64,000 nt of DNA from Euglena gracilis (GCA_039621445.1 CP154954.1:63012046-63076045), one strand, 5' to 3'. Shown: positions 41,002 through 52,843, counted from the stretch's first letter. Numbers and translations: made by a program. Notes: generated from the sequence alone by a model not told the origin.

Positions 41002-44000
41002 AAGCAGGGCTGAACGGGAACCTGGAAATCCTGTGCTGGGGTGGGGGGTCGATCACCCTGCCCCCACTTCCTTTACGCAGGGGGGGACGCCAACTCCTTT
41101 CTGTGTTATGACAATTTTTGTTCTGTATTGACTTTTGTTTTTTTTGCGTTTTTCAATTTTGGCAAAACTTGCTTTTATCGTTTTTTTGTGCTTTTTTCCC
41201 AATTTTGGATTTCTCAAAAAAAAAAACTCTGATTGTGAAAAATTCCTTGTTTTGCCCTGATTTTCCCCTGAGACCAAAAATTTTGTCAATTTTTTGTCAT
41301 TTTTTCATTTTTTTGGCAACAAAATGCTACGTTTATGCAAAAATGAATAACAAATTCCCTGCGGAGTTTTTCTAAGTTTTCTTCCACAGAAATTGTCCGT
41401 CCCAGCGGAACTCCAAAAGGATTTTACATGCAATTTGAGGTTTTTGCAGGAATATGCAACTTGCATAATTTGCATTTTTTTTGCATAATCAGGTTTTTCT
41501 GAAATTTGCATTTTTTGGACTTCTTTTGCATTTTTTTTTTGCATTTGCATCCAGGGCAAAAAAAATTGCCCTGGAAAATTTTTATGCAAAAAAATGACCT
41601 TTGTGCTGCCTTCCTAGCATCAGGTGTGCTCTATATTTAAATGTCCTAAATGTCCGCTTTATTGATGTGCCATTCATGTTGATTTTCAAAGCTTCAGTGC
41701 TTGCCGTTGTCTTCCAGGAGGTCTTCTTTGTGAATCATTGACAGGCACACCGGCATTGTCACATGTTTACAGATTTTAGGCAGCAAAACTCTGTTGTATT
41801 CCAGCCTTTTCTCAGAAGTTTTATGCAAGTTGCATTTTTTCATTTTTTTTGCATTTTTCTTTGATTTGCATAATTTCAAGGGCCAAGTTGCATTCCCCCC
41901 CCTGTTTTTTTGCGTTTATTTGCGTTTTTATTTGCGTTTTTTGCATCGCGTTTTTTGAGGTCCATGTTGCGTTATTCCCCCTCCCCCGCTGTACGTCCCG
42001 CCCTGCCGCCGAGGGGCTGGGGGAGTTCATCCCCACGTTCCAGAAGAACCAGATCGACGGGATGTCGCTGCTGCAGGTCACCAAGCAAGACCTCAAAGGT
42101 GCGGGCCCCAATGATTCGCGTATTTCTTTGTGCCCGTCGGTCCCCGGCTGAAGTCAAAGGCGTGGCCCACCCCACCCCGGTGGGAGGGGTGGCTGGCGGG
42201 CAGGCACTGGCGGGCACCCGGAACCGACTCCCCCAGGTGGGCATAGTGCCCTGACTTGAACTTCGCCCGTTTGAAACTTCAACTGAAAATTTCAAGTTCA
42301 AGAATTAGAGGTTTCGGCGGGTGGATGACGGTGCAAGGATGATGCCAGGAATCATTTTCTGTTCCCTGATGTCGACCTGTTTTTTGCCAAAACGTGGCCA
42401 TAAGCCACCATTCCTATGGCTTTTTCAATGAATGTCCTGAGACAATCAAAACAGGTTACACAGGACGTGCAGGTCTCCCTCTGCGTCTTTTCCTCCTACC
42501 GGGGGGGGGGGGGGAATTTTGCGCTAGAGAAAATTTGCACGGACAAATTTCGCGGAAGCAAATCCCGCGAAATATTTCCGGACATTTTTAAGGAATCCCG
42601 CGAAATTTTTGTCCACGTGTTACATTGTTTTGTTTTTTTTTTTTCTGGTTCTTTTGCCCGTAGTTCGGGGTTGGGTTTACTGTTGGCTTGTTTTGTGTTT
42701 GTTTTTTTCGCTTTTTTCGTTTTTTTTTTGTTTTTGTTTTTTTTTTTTTTTTTTTTTGTTTTTTTTTGTCCACGTGTTCCCTTTCAGGTGCACAAGGCTT
42801 CCCTTTTTTGCTTCACAGAAAAAAATCCCGCGAAATATTTCTGGACATTTTTAAGGAATCCCGCAAAATTTGTCGTCCGCGAAATTTGTCGCCGCAAAAT
42901 TTCTCTGGCACGAAATTCCCCCCCCCCCGGAATATTTTCCTTCTGTGAGCCTGAACGCTCAGCTTCCAGCCTGGTCCACCACAAGAGCACCCACCCTACA
43001 ATTTGGGGGTTTACACTTCAACCCTCATTCCCCTGCGGGTCACTAAGCGAATCCATGGTTCCCAGCCCGAATGCCCTAGAAGTACCGTGGGTGGTGGGGG
43101 TCCCCTTCCCATTTGGCCAGGTGCCCAATTTTCAGGTCAAAGCTTTCATTTGGCCCCTTCGGGGTGGAAGTGGCCAAATGCTGTGGTGGTGAAGCAGTGA
43201 GGGGATCGATTGGCCCCCACCGGCGGTTTCCCGCACAGGTCCGCCCACCCGCCCCCTGCCAAAGGTGAAGGTGGGCTTTCCCCAGGGGTGGCCACCAGAG
43301 AACGTCCCCCCCTCCTTTTCACAGGGGCCAGACCAAGCCCACCCTGGCTTTATCCCTGAACCCCGAAGAGACTGGATCTCTTTTTTGAAGCGAACCCGCC
43401 TGTGGGATGCCCCGGCCTCCCCCCTCCCCTCCCCATGCCCGGCAGACGAGCTGGAGATCCCGAAGCTGCCGGACCGCAAGCGGGTGTGGGCAGCCATTGA
43501 GCGGCTGCTCGGGCATGGCCGGGAGGCCGAGGCGGACGACTCCTGCGCGTCCTCCCCGGACCTGTCCCTCGGCTACGCGTCCTCCGAGGCCTCGTGGTCC
43601 TCCGTGACGCGCAGGCGCCTCTCCCTCGCCCCTCCGGCCTGTCTACCTTGGGCTGAGGCGGCAAACAAATCAGCCCGCCCCGTGTAGGGACTGCATCGGA
43701 AGCTTCCAGGCTCATTCCACCGCAGGTTGCTTTGGTTGAGGTCTAACTCTCTGTTTGATCCTCCAACGCTACGGGGTCTATGGCTTGTCCCCAACACAGT
43801 TGTGAGTTGTGTGATGTGTTGGGGTGAACAGTGTTCTTTTCTGCCACCCTGAGCCATCGCCATCAGAACACCCATGTTAATGGGATTTGCACCGATCTCA
43901 AGAAGCACTCTGATGCTTCTGTCTATGCTTCAGGTCTTCTGTGGGGAAGGACGTATTGCACGCAAACGATGCTGTTGCGTGTTGTGCAGTTAAGAATACC

Positions 44001-44113
44001 TGCCCCCCCCCCACAGTTGTCACCTTGGGCCCATACCGGCTGATTTGTCGGGTGAGAACTTCCTGTGGGGGGGGGGGGGTAGGATTTCTTTGTTCTTTGC
44101 ATACATATATACA

Positions 44114-44147
<34 letters not shown>

Positions 44148-44747
44148 CATACATACATACATACATACATACATACATACATACATACATACATACATAC
44201 ATACATACATACATACATACATACATACATACATACATACATACATACATACATACATGCATACATACATACATGCATACATGCATACATGCATACATAC
44301 ATGCATGCATACATACATGCATGCATGCATACATACATTGTTGGCGTTGGGTCCATTCTTCTTGTTCCCCCATCTGAGGAAACCAAAGCAGTACCACACA
44401 GCAGCCCCGTGGAGGGAAAGGGGCCTGGGCGCGAAGCCCAATGGGGCAGCGGCCGTCAGCCCCCTCGCCGCAGGCGCCATCGCGACCGTCACCACCGTGA
44501 CGGAAGTCCGCCAGTATGCCTCGGGGGGTAAGCTTGGGGGGGGGAGGTGGGGCTGTGGGGGTCCCTCCCTCCCTCCCATTCCCTCCCATTCCCGCTTCAG
44601 TGCGTGGTGCCGTGCCCAAATAAGTGTCACACTCCTGAGGGCTCGAAAGCGAAATCAGAAAAGTGGCTTTTTCTGGCCACCCAGAAAAAGCCACTTTACA
44701 CTCAACCGCTTTCAGGTAGTGCTCAACTAAGTGTCACACCCCTGAAA

Positions 44748-44781
<34 letters not shown>

Positions 44782-47282
44782 GCCTGAAATTACAGTCCGA
44801 TAATGTGCGCACCCCGTGCATTTAATTGGGAGGGGGGTTACAGCTCTGCAAAGGTCACCACAAGAAAGTCGACATACATAATTGGCGGGCATTGATCCGG
44901 AATGAGTACATAGTCCACAATAAAAAGAATTGATAAATGAAACAAATTAAATAGAATAAAACAAATTCAATTTAATTAAATAAATAATGTTTCGTTTTCA
45001 ATATTTTAATATTTTTCAGCAGAAAGATCATTTTTTCTTTTCCACCCACAGAGCAAGACGCTCCCAGAAACCCCACACCACTTACCCATAACAGATACCT
45101 GTAAACTAACCCCATTAATTCATCACCGACAGTGGTGATCCCGCAGTGTTGTGTCAGACTGTTGGTGCCCGGGTTTGCGCTCATCAGCATCACCTGGTTC
45201 ATCGTCTCCCCCATACAGTGGATCATCGCACCAGCAAACAGGGGCAGGCGACACGAGCCTTGCGGCTGTTGTTGCGGTGGCCCTGTCGGCCCCTGCCCTG
45301 CCCTGTCGGCGGCGCCGTACCCGGTGGAGGTTAGGGCTGACTCGCCAGTTGTTCGCAATTGCACGCACTCCACCAGTTTACCAAATGAAATTCTGAGCGA
45401 TCAGGATAATTCTGTTTCTTCAGTTTTTTTTGCATAACTCTGTGTGGTTTTCTTGGCGTTGAACAAAAAGTTTCCATAGCATACCGACCCCAGGGAAATG
45501 ATGGAGCCGACCAGCTGTGAAATCATTCATTTGCATGAGCTTCAGAAATGCGCTTCTGGACTGCGGAACATCGGCTTTCCATTTCTGCAAACTATGTCTC
45601 GTAGTCAACACTATTTCGGGCAGGTATCTCCGAAGGGATAACCCGTGTAGTCAGAGGATCCCGACCGTAAGCCAATGTATATGTGGAGTGAGGTAAAACC
45701 AACCCTGGCAATGTGTTCATAAAACAAACATTTTGGTAGAACTGATATCACCCCATCAGATAGAAAATGCGTCCCTTGCTTCCATTTCAAAACCCGCTCC
45801 AGATTAAATTAAAGGAACAATCTCGTGGTCGACAAAACCGTCGCTCACAAAATCGACAAGTGTGCGCACCTCTAGAAAGTCAGTGGAAAGGGTATGGACC
45901 CGCGCAGGACGCTTGCCAACATCGAGCTTTGTTGACGATATGTTCAACAGTACTGGAAGCCATGGAAAAAGAAGCCCAAACATAGACGTGTCACGGGAGA
46001 AAGAAAAACGCAACGGTGGACCCCGCTGAGAGCAGGTGGGTTTGGCGCGCCTCCCTCCAGGGTTCAGCCCCTTGTACACCTCCCCGCAGGTCCCCCACCT
46101 CCGCCTCGTCCCCCGCCTCCCCGGCCAGCACCGCGCCGCGCTCCTCCCCGACCAGCGGTGGGCAGCGGTCGCCAATGGCCCCCCAGCCCGACGTGACCGG
46201 GGCCTCCCCCAGTGGCCTCCGGTCTGGCGTCCCCCAAAGCCCCGGCCCCCCCGCCGCTTCTCGGCGTACGAGTGATGACTCCGGAAACGGCGATTCCTTC
46301 CAAAAAAAATCACTCCCTCCCATTCCTCGGCATAATGCAACGGAAATGCACCCCAAAGCGATCCGTTGCATTGCCTCCCTTTATTTGTGCCAATCTTACG
46401 ACCACATTACTGTGCCAAACTGCAATGATGCCGCCCAGAACTGAGCAGTCACAATTGGCTGTCAAAGAACAGCTCCACAGGTGCTCACGACACCTTTCCA
46501 AACAGGGACCATAGAATCACTGAGTCATTGGTCGACCCCCTTGAAAGCTGACCACTCTGGGATCCAAGGGTAATTTGACGACGCGAAGAAACTGGCGAAA
46601 AACTCTCCCAGTGCCTTCGGTGCCGGGTCATTGTAGTGTTTTTCCGACCCGGAGGAGGGTGGTTGGCCAAAGAAAAAATTAGTCAGTCATTCTGAAAAAC
46701 CCGGCCCTCATCCCAAGGGGGTATTGAGTGATTGGTTTTCCAAAAAAAAAGTGACTGGCTGGTTTGGGAAGAGTGAAAGTGACCCCTGGTTTGTAAAAAA
46801 TAATTAATGATGACCGAGACATAATCAGTGTTCTTCGTTGGAAAAAAAATTGCTGTGATGCATGGTTGACAAACACCCATCAACAAGCCAGTGCATGGAG
46901 AACACAGCTTTTTGCATTGCTTTGAAGAAAATTATGGCATCTCTGGAAAACGCAAGGATCAGGCACCATCTGGCACCTGGTGTCGGGTTGTGGGTGTTTT
47001 TCTGATTCCACCCGGTAACGTTTGGTACCAGGTGTGGCACCCAAGGTGCGGAACCGAGGTGTGGTCCAACACCAAATGTGGTGCCCAACTTCCAAACGTT
47101 ATTTTTAGGCCGGGCAACCAAACCCTGGATTCGTTTTCTCGTTCCTTTCTCGTGTCCTGTTCCCATTTCAACCACAGCGGAAGGGAGCCAACACTCCCGT
47201 GGCTGCTGCGCCGCCCCAGCCCATCCAGCAGCCCCCCCAGCGCTCTGCCACCTCCCCTCCCAAACCCAAGGCCAGGAATTGA
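40945..47282 (+). CDS. SAM-domain protein with a transmembrane segment
   Basis: Exons: 40945-41001, 42011-42098, 43446-43608, 44433-44527, 45133-45329, ~46090-46270 and 47178-47282. The first three form a SAM domain, a helical oligomerisation or RNA-binding module: WSIAQVTSWLAS, then EGLGEFIPTFQKNQIDGMSL, then LPDRKRVWAAIERLL. All six conserved hydrophobic positions are present and the joins keep phase. A Ser-rich acidic linker follows. Exon 5 carries a hydrophobic helix (LVPGFALISITWFIVS) and a Cys-rich stretch. The last exons are Pro-rich and end KPKARN and TGA at 47280-47282. An AG acceptor lies five bases before the ATG. Intron 1 pairs CAGGGC with GCCCTG. Function is unknown; it may be a membrane-tethered scaffold. 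The 46.1 kb exon has two plausible frames, so the C-terminal half is tentative. Confidence 0.7.
41105..41985. repeat. Dispersed T-rich repeat, longest copy
   Basis: Same motif order as 8.15-8.56 kb, including GACCAAAAATTTTGTCAATTT, TTTTTCTAAGTTTTC, CACAGAAATTGTCCGTCCCA and AACTCCAAAAGGATTTTACA. It ends in TTTGCATCGCGTTTTTTGAG about 50 bases before SAM exon 2, all inside intron 1. Confidence 0.65.
42011..42098 (+). CDS. SAM gene exon 2
   Basis: Encodes EGLGEFIPTFQKNQIDGMSL then LQVTKQDLK, SAM helices 2-4. It starts eight bases after the C of CTG in CGCCCTG and ends at a GTGCGG donor, so one exon uses a nonconventional 5' border and a conventional 3' border. Confidence 0.85.
42500..42940. repeat. 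CGCGAAATATTT repeat island
   Basis: A ~55-base unit (AATCCCGCGAAATATTTC, GGACATTTTTAAGGAATCCC) occurs at about 42561 and 42826, with extra GCGAAATTTGTC fragments. The arrangement is bounded by poly-G at 42500 and poly-C at 42920, in intron 2 of the SAM gene. A TTTTTGTCCACGTGTT box also occurs twice. Confidence 0.8.
43446..43608 (+). CDS. SAM gene exon 3
   Basis: A GGCAG acceptor is followed by ELEIPKLPDRKRVWAAIERL, the long C-terminal SAM helix, then an acidic Ser-rich linker (ADDSCASSPDLSLGYASSEA). It ends before GCG-CAGGC. A GC-rich frame continues past this point but phase favours the earlier end. Confidence 0.8.
44098..44338. repeat. ATAC microsatellite with ATGC variants
   Basis: A 240-base (ATAC)n array turns into ATGC-containing units at its right end. 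It lies in intron 3 of the SAM gene, whose ends pair as CAGGC/GCCTG. Confidence 0.95.
44433..44527 (+). CDS. SAM gene exon 4
   Basis: Encodes KPNGAAAVSPLAAGAIATVT then TVTEVRQYASG. It starts eight bases after the C of CTG in GGCCTG and ends at a GTAAGC donor. Phase agrees on both sides. Confidence 0.65.
44660..44697. other. 17-bp perfect hairpin flanked by direct repeats
   Basis: A 17-base stem (AAAGTGGCTTTTTCTGG and its complement) with a CCAC loop lies between two copies of AAGTGTCACAC(T/C)CCTGA at about 44621 and 44730. It sits in an intron of the SAM gene. Confidence 0.8.
45133..45329 (+). CDS. SAM gene exon 5, transmembrane segment
   Basis: Encodes VIPQCCVRLLVPGFALISIT and WFIVSPIQWIIAP, one or two membrane helices, then a Cys/Gly/Pro-rich stretch (CGCCCGGPVGPCP). 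A CGACAG acceptor gives phase 1 as required; it ends at a GTTAGG donor. Confidence 0.6.
46090..46270 (+). CDS. SAM gene Pro/Ser-rich exon (frame ambiguous)
   Basis: After CCCCGCAG two frames are open. The phase-consistent one reads VPHLRLVPRLPGQHRAALLP and ends FSAYE and TGA at 46273. The alternative is Ser/Pro-rich (SPTSASSPASPASTAP), more like the final exon. Both have high third-position G/C, so I cannot choose. Confidence 0.4.
47178..47282 (+). CDS. SAM gene terminal exon (candidate)
   Basis: After ACCACAG it reads RKGANTPVAAAPPQPIQQPP then KPKARN and TGA, in phase 0, with uniformly G/C third positions. It is a low-complexity Pro/Gln tail. Attribution to the SAM gene rests on position and composition only. 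Confidence 0.5.
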   Translation, partial: RKGANTPVAAAPPQPIQQPPQRSATSPPKPKARN

Positions 47283-47621
47283 CCCATTTGTCGCTGTGTG
47301 TCTCTCCGCCATATTTCAACCCTGGCTTTTAAAGGAAGGCTGCCCCCCCCCCCGGTGGGCTGGGTGCCATGGCAGGCAGGGAGTGGTATATTGTCGACCC
47401 CTCGGAGGGATTGGGATACGGGATTTGGAGTGGGCAGTGCCATAGCACACCCCCTGACCCCAGGGGGAGGTGTCTGCCTATGTGCAGGTACCCCATACGC
47501 TCCTCCCTGAGCTTGATGAAAAGAACCCTGATTTTGATCCTGGAACGTTTTTTCTGATAAAAAAAAAAGGGTTGGGGGTTGAGCATGAGTGCATCCCTGC
47601 GCGCTCTCGCGTGTGTGTGGT

Positions 47622-47624
47622 GTG

Positions 47625-47668
<44 letters not shown>

Positions 47669-47702
47669 ACGCGCACACACGCGCACACACATGCGCGTGT
47701 GT
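47622..47702. repeat. GT/CA microsatellite
   Basis: (GT)n switches to CACACGCGCACACA near 47665, so the array is partly self-complementary. Confidence 0.9.
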
Positions 47703-47760
47703 CACGCACATGCACAGTGTCGCACGCATGCGCGTGACGACATTCCATCACCATCGACGT

Positions 47761-47946
47761 AATGCACACCCGTGTGCGGCCACGTCCTGCGTTGGATTTA
47801 CCCCAACGGCTTACCGTACCCAGACGTGCCGGTGGCAGACATCGTGCTGCTGAACCACCCGGCGGTCCAGCCGACCACCCACGACCTCATCGATGAAGTC
47901 CGGCGGGAGACGGACGCCCTAACCCACCTCATGCACGAGTTAGAAG
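47761..47946 (+). CDS. Exon of an unrecognised protein
   Basis: A well-biased frame reads VLRWIYPNGLPYPDVPVADI, then VLLNHPAVQPTTHDLIDEVR and a helical segment to MHELE, ending at GAAG before GTGTGG. The frame is closed by TAA at 47758-47760. No AG acceptor or CTG-N5 motif lies just upstream, so the 5' border is unexplained. I do not recognise the family. No downstream exon was found before the ATAC arrays. Confidence 0.5.
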
Positions 47947-47949
47947 GTG

Positions 47950-49570
47950 TGGGAATGGGAAAGCGAGCAATTGCGGAGAAGCAAGAATTCGGCCGCTTTT
48001 TCACACTCATTAAGTCGATTTGCGAATGCTACAAAGGACGTCCTACAGCGCTGGGGCTGTTAGTGCTCCACCGGGGGGGGGGGAGTATGTTTGGTTGCCA
48101 AATCAAGGGTTTCTGTTTTGGGGTGTTTCCATCAGGGGGAGTATATATACGTTGCAGGCCACCACTGTTCGGGGTGGGGGGGGGGCGTTTTGATGGTTCC
48201 CACTTGTCGGGAAAGTCGGATAGGGTTAGGGTCATGGCCAGATTTCCAGGGAGTCGGATTTTCGGAATAAGTTGGGCTCCATTCTGGACCAAATTGGGCC
48301 ATATTCAGGCAAAATTGAGGCAAAAAGTGAGGCCTGAGAATCTTCCCCAACAAATAGCTAACTTCTAGCCTACCTTTGTCCTAAAATGTGGCCATTTTTG
48401 TCTTGATCCCAACCCTACTCCTGAAAATAGGGATCCGCCCTCCCGAAATCCGATAAAAATTCGCTTGTATTTGCACAATTTTGGGGCGTCTTGGGACTGA
48501 AAAGTCGAAAAGTAGGAACCGGGAACCACCAAACGACCCCTGGGCCTCAGTGGTGGCCTGCCATATATGTCATGAATACGTATGCGTGAATGTTCATGTA
48601 TATGGCAGCCTCGTGCTACTGACCCTGGTCCCAGACGTGTGACGATGAAGGTTATTTGTAAAAGAGGGTTGGGGTTACGATTTAGTCTAATGCCAGGCCT
48701 AAATTTAAATAAAATCAGTTTTGAGACGTAAATTGGCAGAGCTTGGGCCTAAATTTTAGGCCTAAATTTTTAGGCCTACTCCATCAATAACGCAAAAAAA
48801 TTTGGACCCCCCTGATCCAATTATATGCCCCCCTGGGGGGGGGGGGCGACCGAAAAATCTTGCCGAAAAGGGGACCTAATTTCCAGCCTAACTTTTTTCC
48901 CAAACGAGGGTTGATTTTTTCGGCGCGCCGATGCTAACCCTAACCCCATTCCTAAAATAAAGTGTCAAAACTCCCCGAAGCCACCGGCGGTTGCCTGGAT
49001 GCGGCGCGGTTCTGAGGGTGAAACAGACCGAAAAATCCAGAAGGTCGGACCCGGGAGCCGCCATACCCCCCCCCTGCAAGTTCTAAAGGGCCCCTGGAGG
49101 GGCCCTTTAGAATCTTGGTGCCATATCCATAAAAATGGCAGCCTTAGGCGTGTGGGACCCCCTGGTGTCCCACAAGAAAAACCAGTGGGCGGGGGTCCCA
49201 CTTCAAGTCCCCCTCCCCGGAGAATGCCGAAAACCAGTTGGCTGTGTTGTTTTCCGCTTCAGAGCGGGTTCATATTTGGGGAAGGAACAGGATTAGGGTT
49301 AGGGTTTGCGGACAAAGTTTTGTCCGGATGAGGGACAAAATTAGGCCGGAACTTAAGCGTCATTTTTGACGTAAGTTCGGCCTAACCTGGGCCGAGATCC
49401 CAATTTCGAGCCTGAATTCCGGGAGCCAACCTTAACCCTGGCCCTATCCCATTCATTGACGTCATTCTCTCTTCTCGGGCAGTACCTCAGGGGTCCGATT
49501 CGGATTGCCCCCTCGATCAACTCAGTCAAAACCAACACCAGTCTAAAAGGTAAAGCAAAGAAAAAAGCAA
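47950..49570. other. No gene recognised
   Basis: Unique sequence with scattered AACCCTAACCC-like words near 48940 and 49285, too few and isolated to be telomeric, and the hairpin at 49081-49112. Confidence 0.5.
49081..49112. other. 14-bp perfect hairpin
   Basis: TTCTAAAGGGCCCC and GGGGCCCTTTAGAA form a 14-base stem with a TGGA loop. Confidence 0.85.
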
Positions 49571-49573
49571 AGT

Positions 49574-50308
49574 AAATACATCCATCCATCCATCCATCCA
49601 TCCATCCACCCATCCATCCACACATACATACATACATGCATGCATACATACATACATACATACATACATACATACATACATACATACATACATACATACA
49701 TACATACATACATACATACATACATACATACATACATACATACATACATGCATGCATGCATGCATACACACACACACATACATACATACATACATACATA
49801 CATACATACATACATACATACATACATACATACATACATACATACATACATACATACATGCATGCATGCATACATACATACATACATACATACATACATA
49901 CATACATACATACATACATACATACATACATACATACATACATACATGCATGCATGCATGCATACATACACACATACATACATACATACATACATACATA
50001 CATACATACATACATACATACATACATACATACATACATACATACATACATACATACATACATACATACATACATACATACATACATACATACATACATA
50101 CATGCATGCATACATACACACATACATACATACATACATACATATACATACATACATACATACATACATACATACATACATACATACATACATACATACA
50201 TACATACATACATACATACATACATACATACATACATGCATGCATACATACATACATACATACATACACACATGTATGCATGCATGCATACATACATACA
50301 TACATACA

Positions 50309-50339
<31 letters not shown>

Positions 50340-51176
50340 CATACATACATACATACATACATACATACATACATACATACATACATACATACATACATAC
50401 ATACATACATACATACATACATACATACATACATACATACATACATACATACATACATACATACATACATACATACATACATACATACATACATACATAC
50501 ATACACACATACATACATACATACATACATACATACATACATACATACATACATACATACATACATACATACATACATACATACATACATACATACATAC
50601 ATACATACATACATACATACATACATACATACATACATAAATACATACATACATACATGCATGCATGCATACATACATACATACATACATACATACATAC
50701 ATACATACATACATACATACATACATACATACATACATACATACATACATACATACATACATACATACATACATAAATACATACATACATACATGCATGC
50801 ATACATACATACATACATACATACATACATACATACATACATACATACATACATACATACATACATACATACATACATACATACATACATACATACATAC
50901 ATACACACATACATACATGAATGCATGCATACATACATACATTCACACACATACATACGTACGTACGTACATACATACATGTACGCACACATGCATGCAT
51001 GCATACATACATACATACATACGTACGTACGTACATACGTACATACATACATACATACATACGTACGTACGTACATACGTACATACATACATACATACGT
51101 ACATACGTACATCCATCCATCCATCCATACATGCATACATGCATACATACATACATACATACATACATACATACAG
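49574..51176. repeat. 1.6-kb ATAC satellite array
   Basis: An almost pure (ATAC)n array begins with ATCC units and carries interspersed ATGC, ACAC and, from about 50955, ACGT variants. Its very long open frames on both strands (CMYV, IHTY) exist because the 4-base unit contains no stop in any frame. Confidence 0.98.
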
Positions 51177-51179
51177 TGC

Positions 51180-51830
51180 AAGTGCAGTGATGCGCCGGGA
51201 CGGCAGGGGGGAGGCACACCCCGCCACCGGGGGCACAGGCACCCGGCTTCGGAGCAGTTTGTGTGCACATGTGTGCTTGTGGGTGGGGTGTGGGTGTGTG
51301 TGGGTGTACCCCAAATTACCCGGTGGGAGCCCATGCTTCTTTTGACCAATCCCGGGGAGGGGCAGAAGGGAGGAGGGCAGGGTGCTGGGTGTGCCCCACA
51401 TCAGGCACACCTGCCTCTTAAGCAGTAAGCAGACCTCCCCCTGGGGTTGAGTTTGGGTCCTGGCCCCGGCCAAACAATTTGCCTTGAAAATCACCATATT
51501 CAGGGCCTTCCACACGGGGGGGGGGGGGGGGGGGACTATAGCACTGTCAACCCCAAAACCCGACTCCCGAGGGTTGAAAGTGCAGGCCATACAATTTTTA
51601 CCGACCCCAGGGGAAATCACTTCGACCCTTGCAAAAACCAGAAAGTCACTTTTTTTTTTGGAACCACTACCCCCTCTGGCCCCTGGGGTGGGGGGGGTCG
51701 GCCACTCTCAAGGCCAAAGAAAAAATGACCACAAACAAAATTTCCGAAGAAAATTGCCAAAAAAATTCCGGCGCCTTTGGCACCGGGTCACTTTGGTGGT
51801 TTTGCTGAGCCCCCCCAGGGGAGAAAAAGC
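51180..51830. other. Unique spacer between two ATAC arrays
   Basis: GC-rich at 51180-51440 without a convincing exon, then a TGACTGACTGG-family fragment with GGCGCCTTTGGCACC at about 51768-51783. Confidence 0.5.
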
Positions 51831-51945
51831 ACATACATACACACATACATACATACATACATACATACATACATACATACATACATACATACATACATAC
51901 ATACATACATACATACATACATACATACATACATACATACATACA

Positions 51946-51977
<32 letters not shown>

Positions 51978-52530
51978 CACGTGCATGCATGCATACATAC
52001 ATACATACATACGTACGTACGTACGTACATACGTGCATACGTACATACGTGCATACGTACATACATACATACATACATACATACATACATACATACATAC
52101 ATACATACATACATACATACATACATACATACATACATACATACATACATACATACATACACATGCATGCATGCATACATACATACATACATACGTACGT
52201 ACGTACGTACATACGTGCATACGTACATACGTGCATACGTACATACATACATACATACATACATACATACATACATACATACATACATACATACATACAT
52301 ACATACATACATACATACATACATACATACACATGCATGCATGCATACATACATACATACATACGTACGTACGTACGTACGTACATACGTGCATACGTAC
52401 ATACGTGCATACGTACGTACATACATACATACATACATACATACATACATACATACATACATACATACATACATACATACATACATACATACATACATAC
52501 ATACATACATACGTGCATACATACATGTCG
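51831..52530. repeat. ATAC array with a ~175-base higher-order repeat
   Basis: A composite block (ATGCATGCATGC, ATACs, ACGTACGTACGTAC, then two ACGTGCAT units) occurs three times, starting near 51980, 52160 and 52331, each followed by pure ATAC. Confidence 0.9.
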
Positions 52531-52843
52531 TATATGTCTCCCAATTGTATCACAAAGCCTGCGCTTTTATTTGCTCCCCGGTTACCATTCTCCACTGGCT
52601 AGAAGACTTCAGAATCCCCCCCCTTGCTGCATTGCTGCAGGCGTTCACATCACGGAACTCAACTTCAGGAGCAACAACCCAAGGGTGTTGTTCCTCATAG
52701 TACTTGTGCATAATTGTATTACATCCGTCTGAGATCCAGAACAGATGGTCAATCATGAATTGTACGTCCAGGTCGTAACCCGGTTGTGAGCCTTCGCTCT
52801 TTCCTTTGCCTTTCTGGCCTTTCTGTCCTTTTGCGGCTTCGTG

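Noticed and set aside
48930-49300. Telomere or interstitial telomeric repeat (AACCCTAACCC words)
   Set aside because: Only isolated, non-tandem copies.
49353-51428. Open frames of 300-575 codons (CMYV / IHTY repeats)
   Set aside because: They are pure translations of the ATAC satellite, open in several frames on both strands.
49640-52530. CRISPR-like array
   Set aside because: Regular repeats, but no unique spacers; it is a simple satellite in a eukaryotic context.
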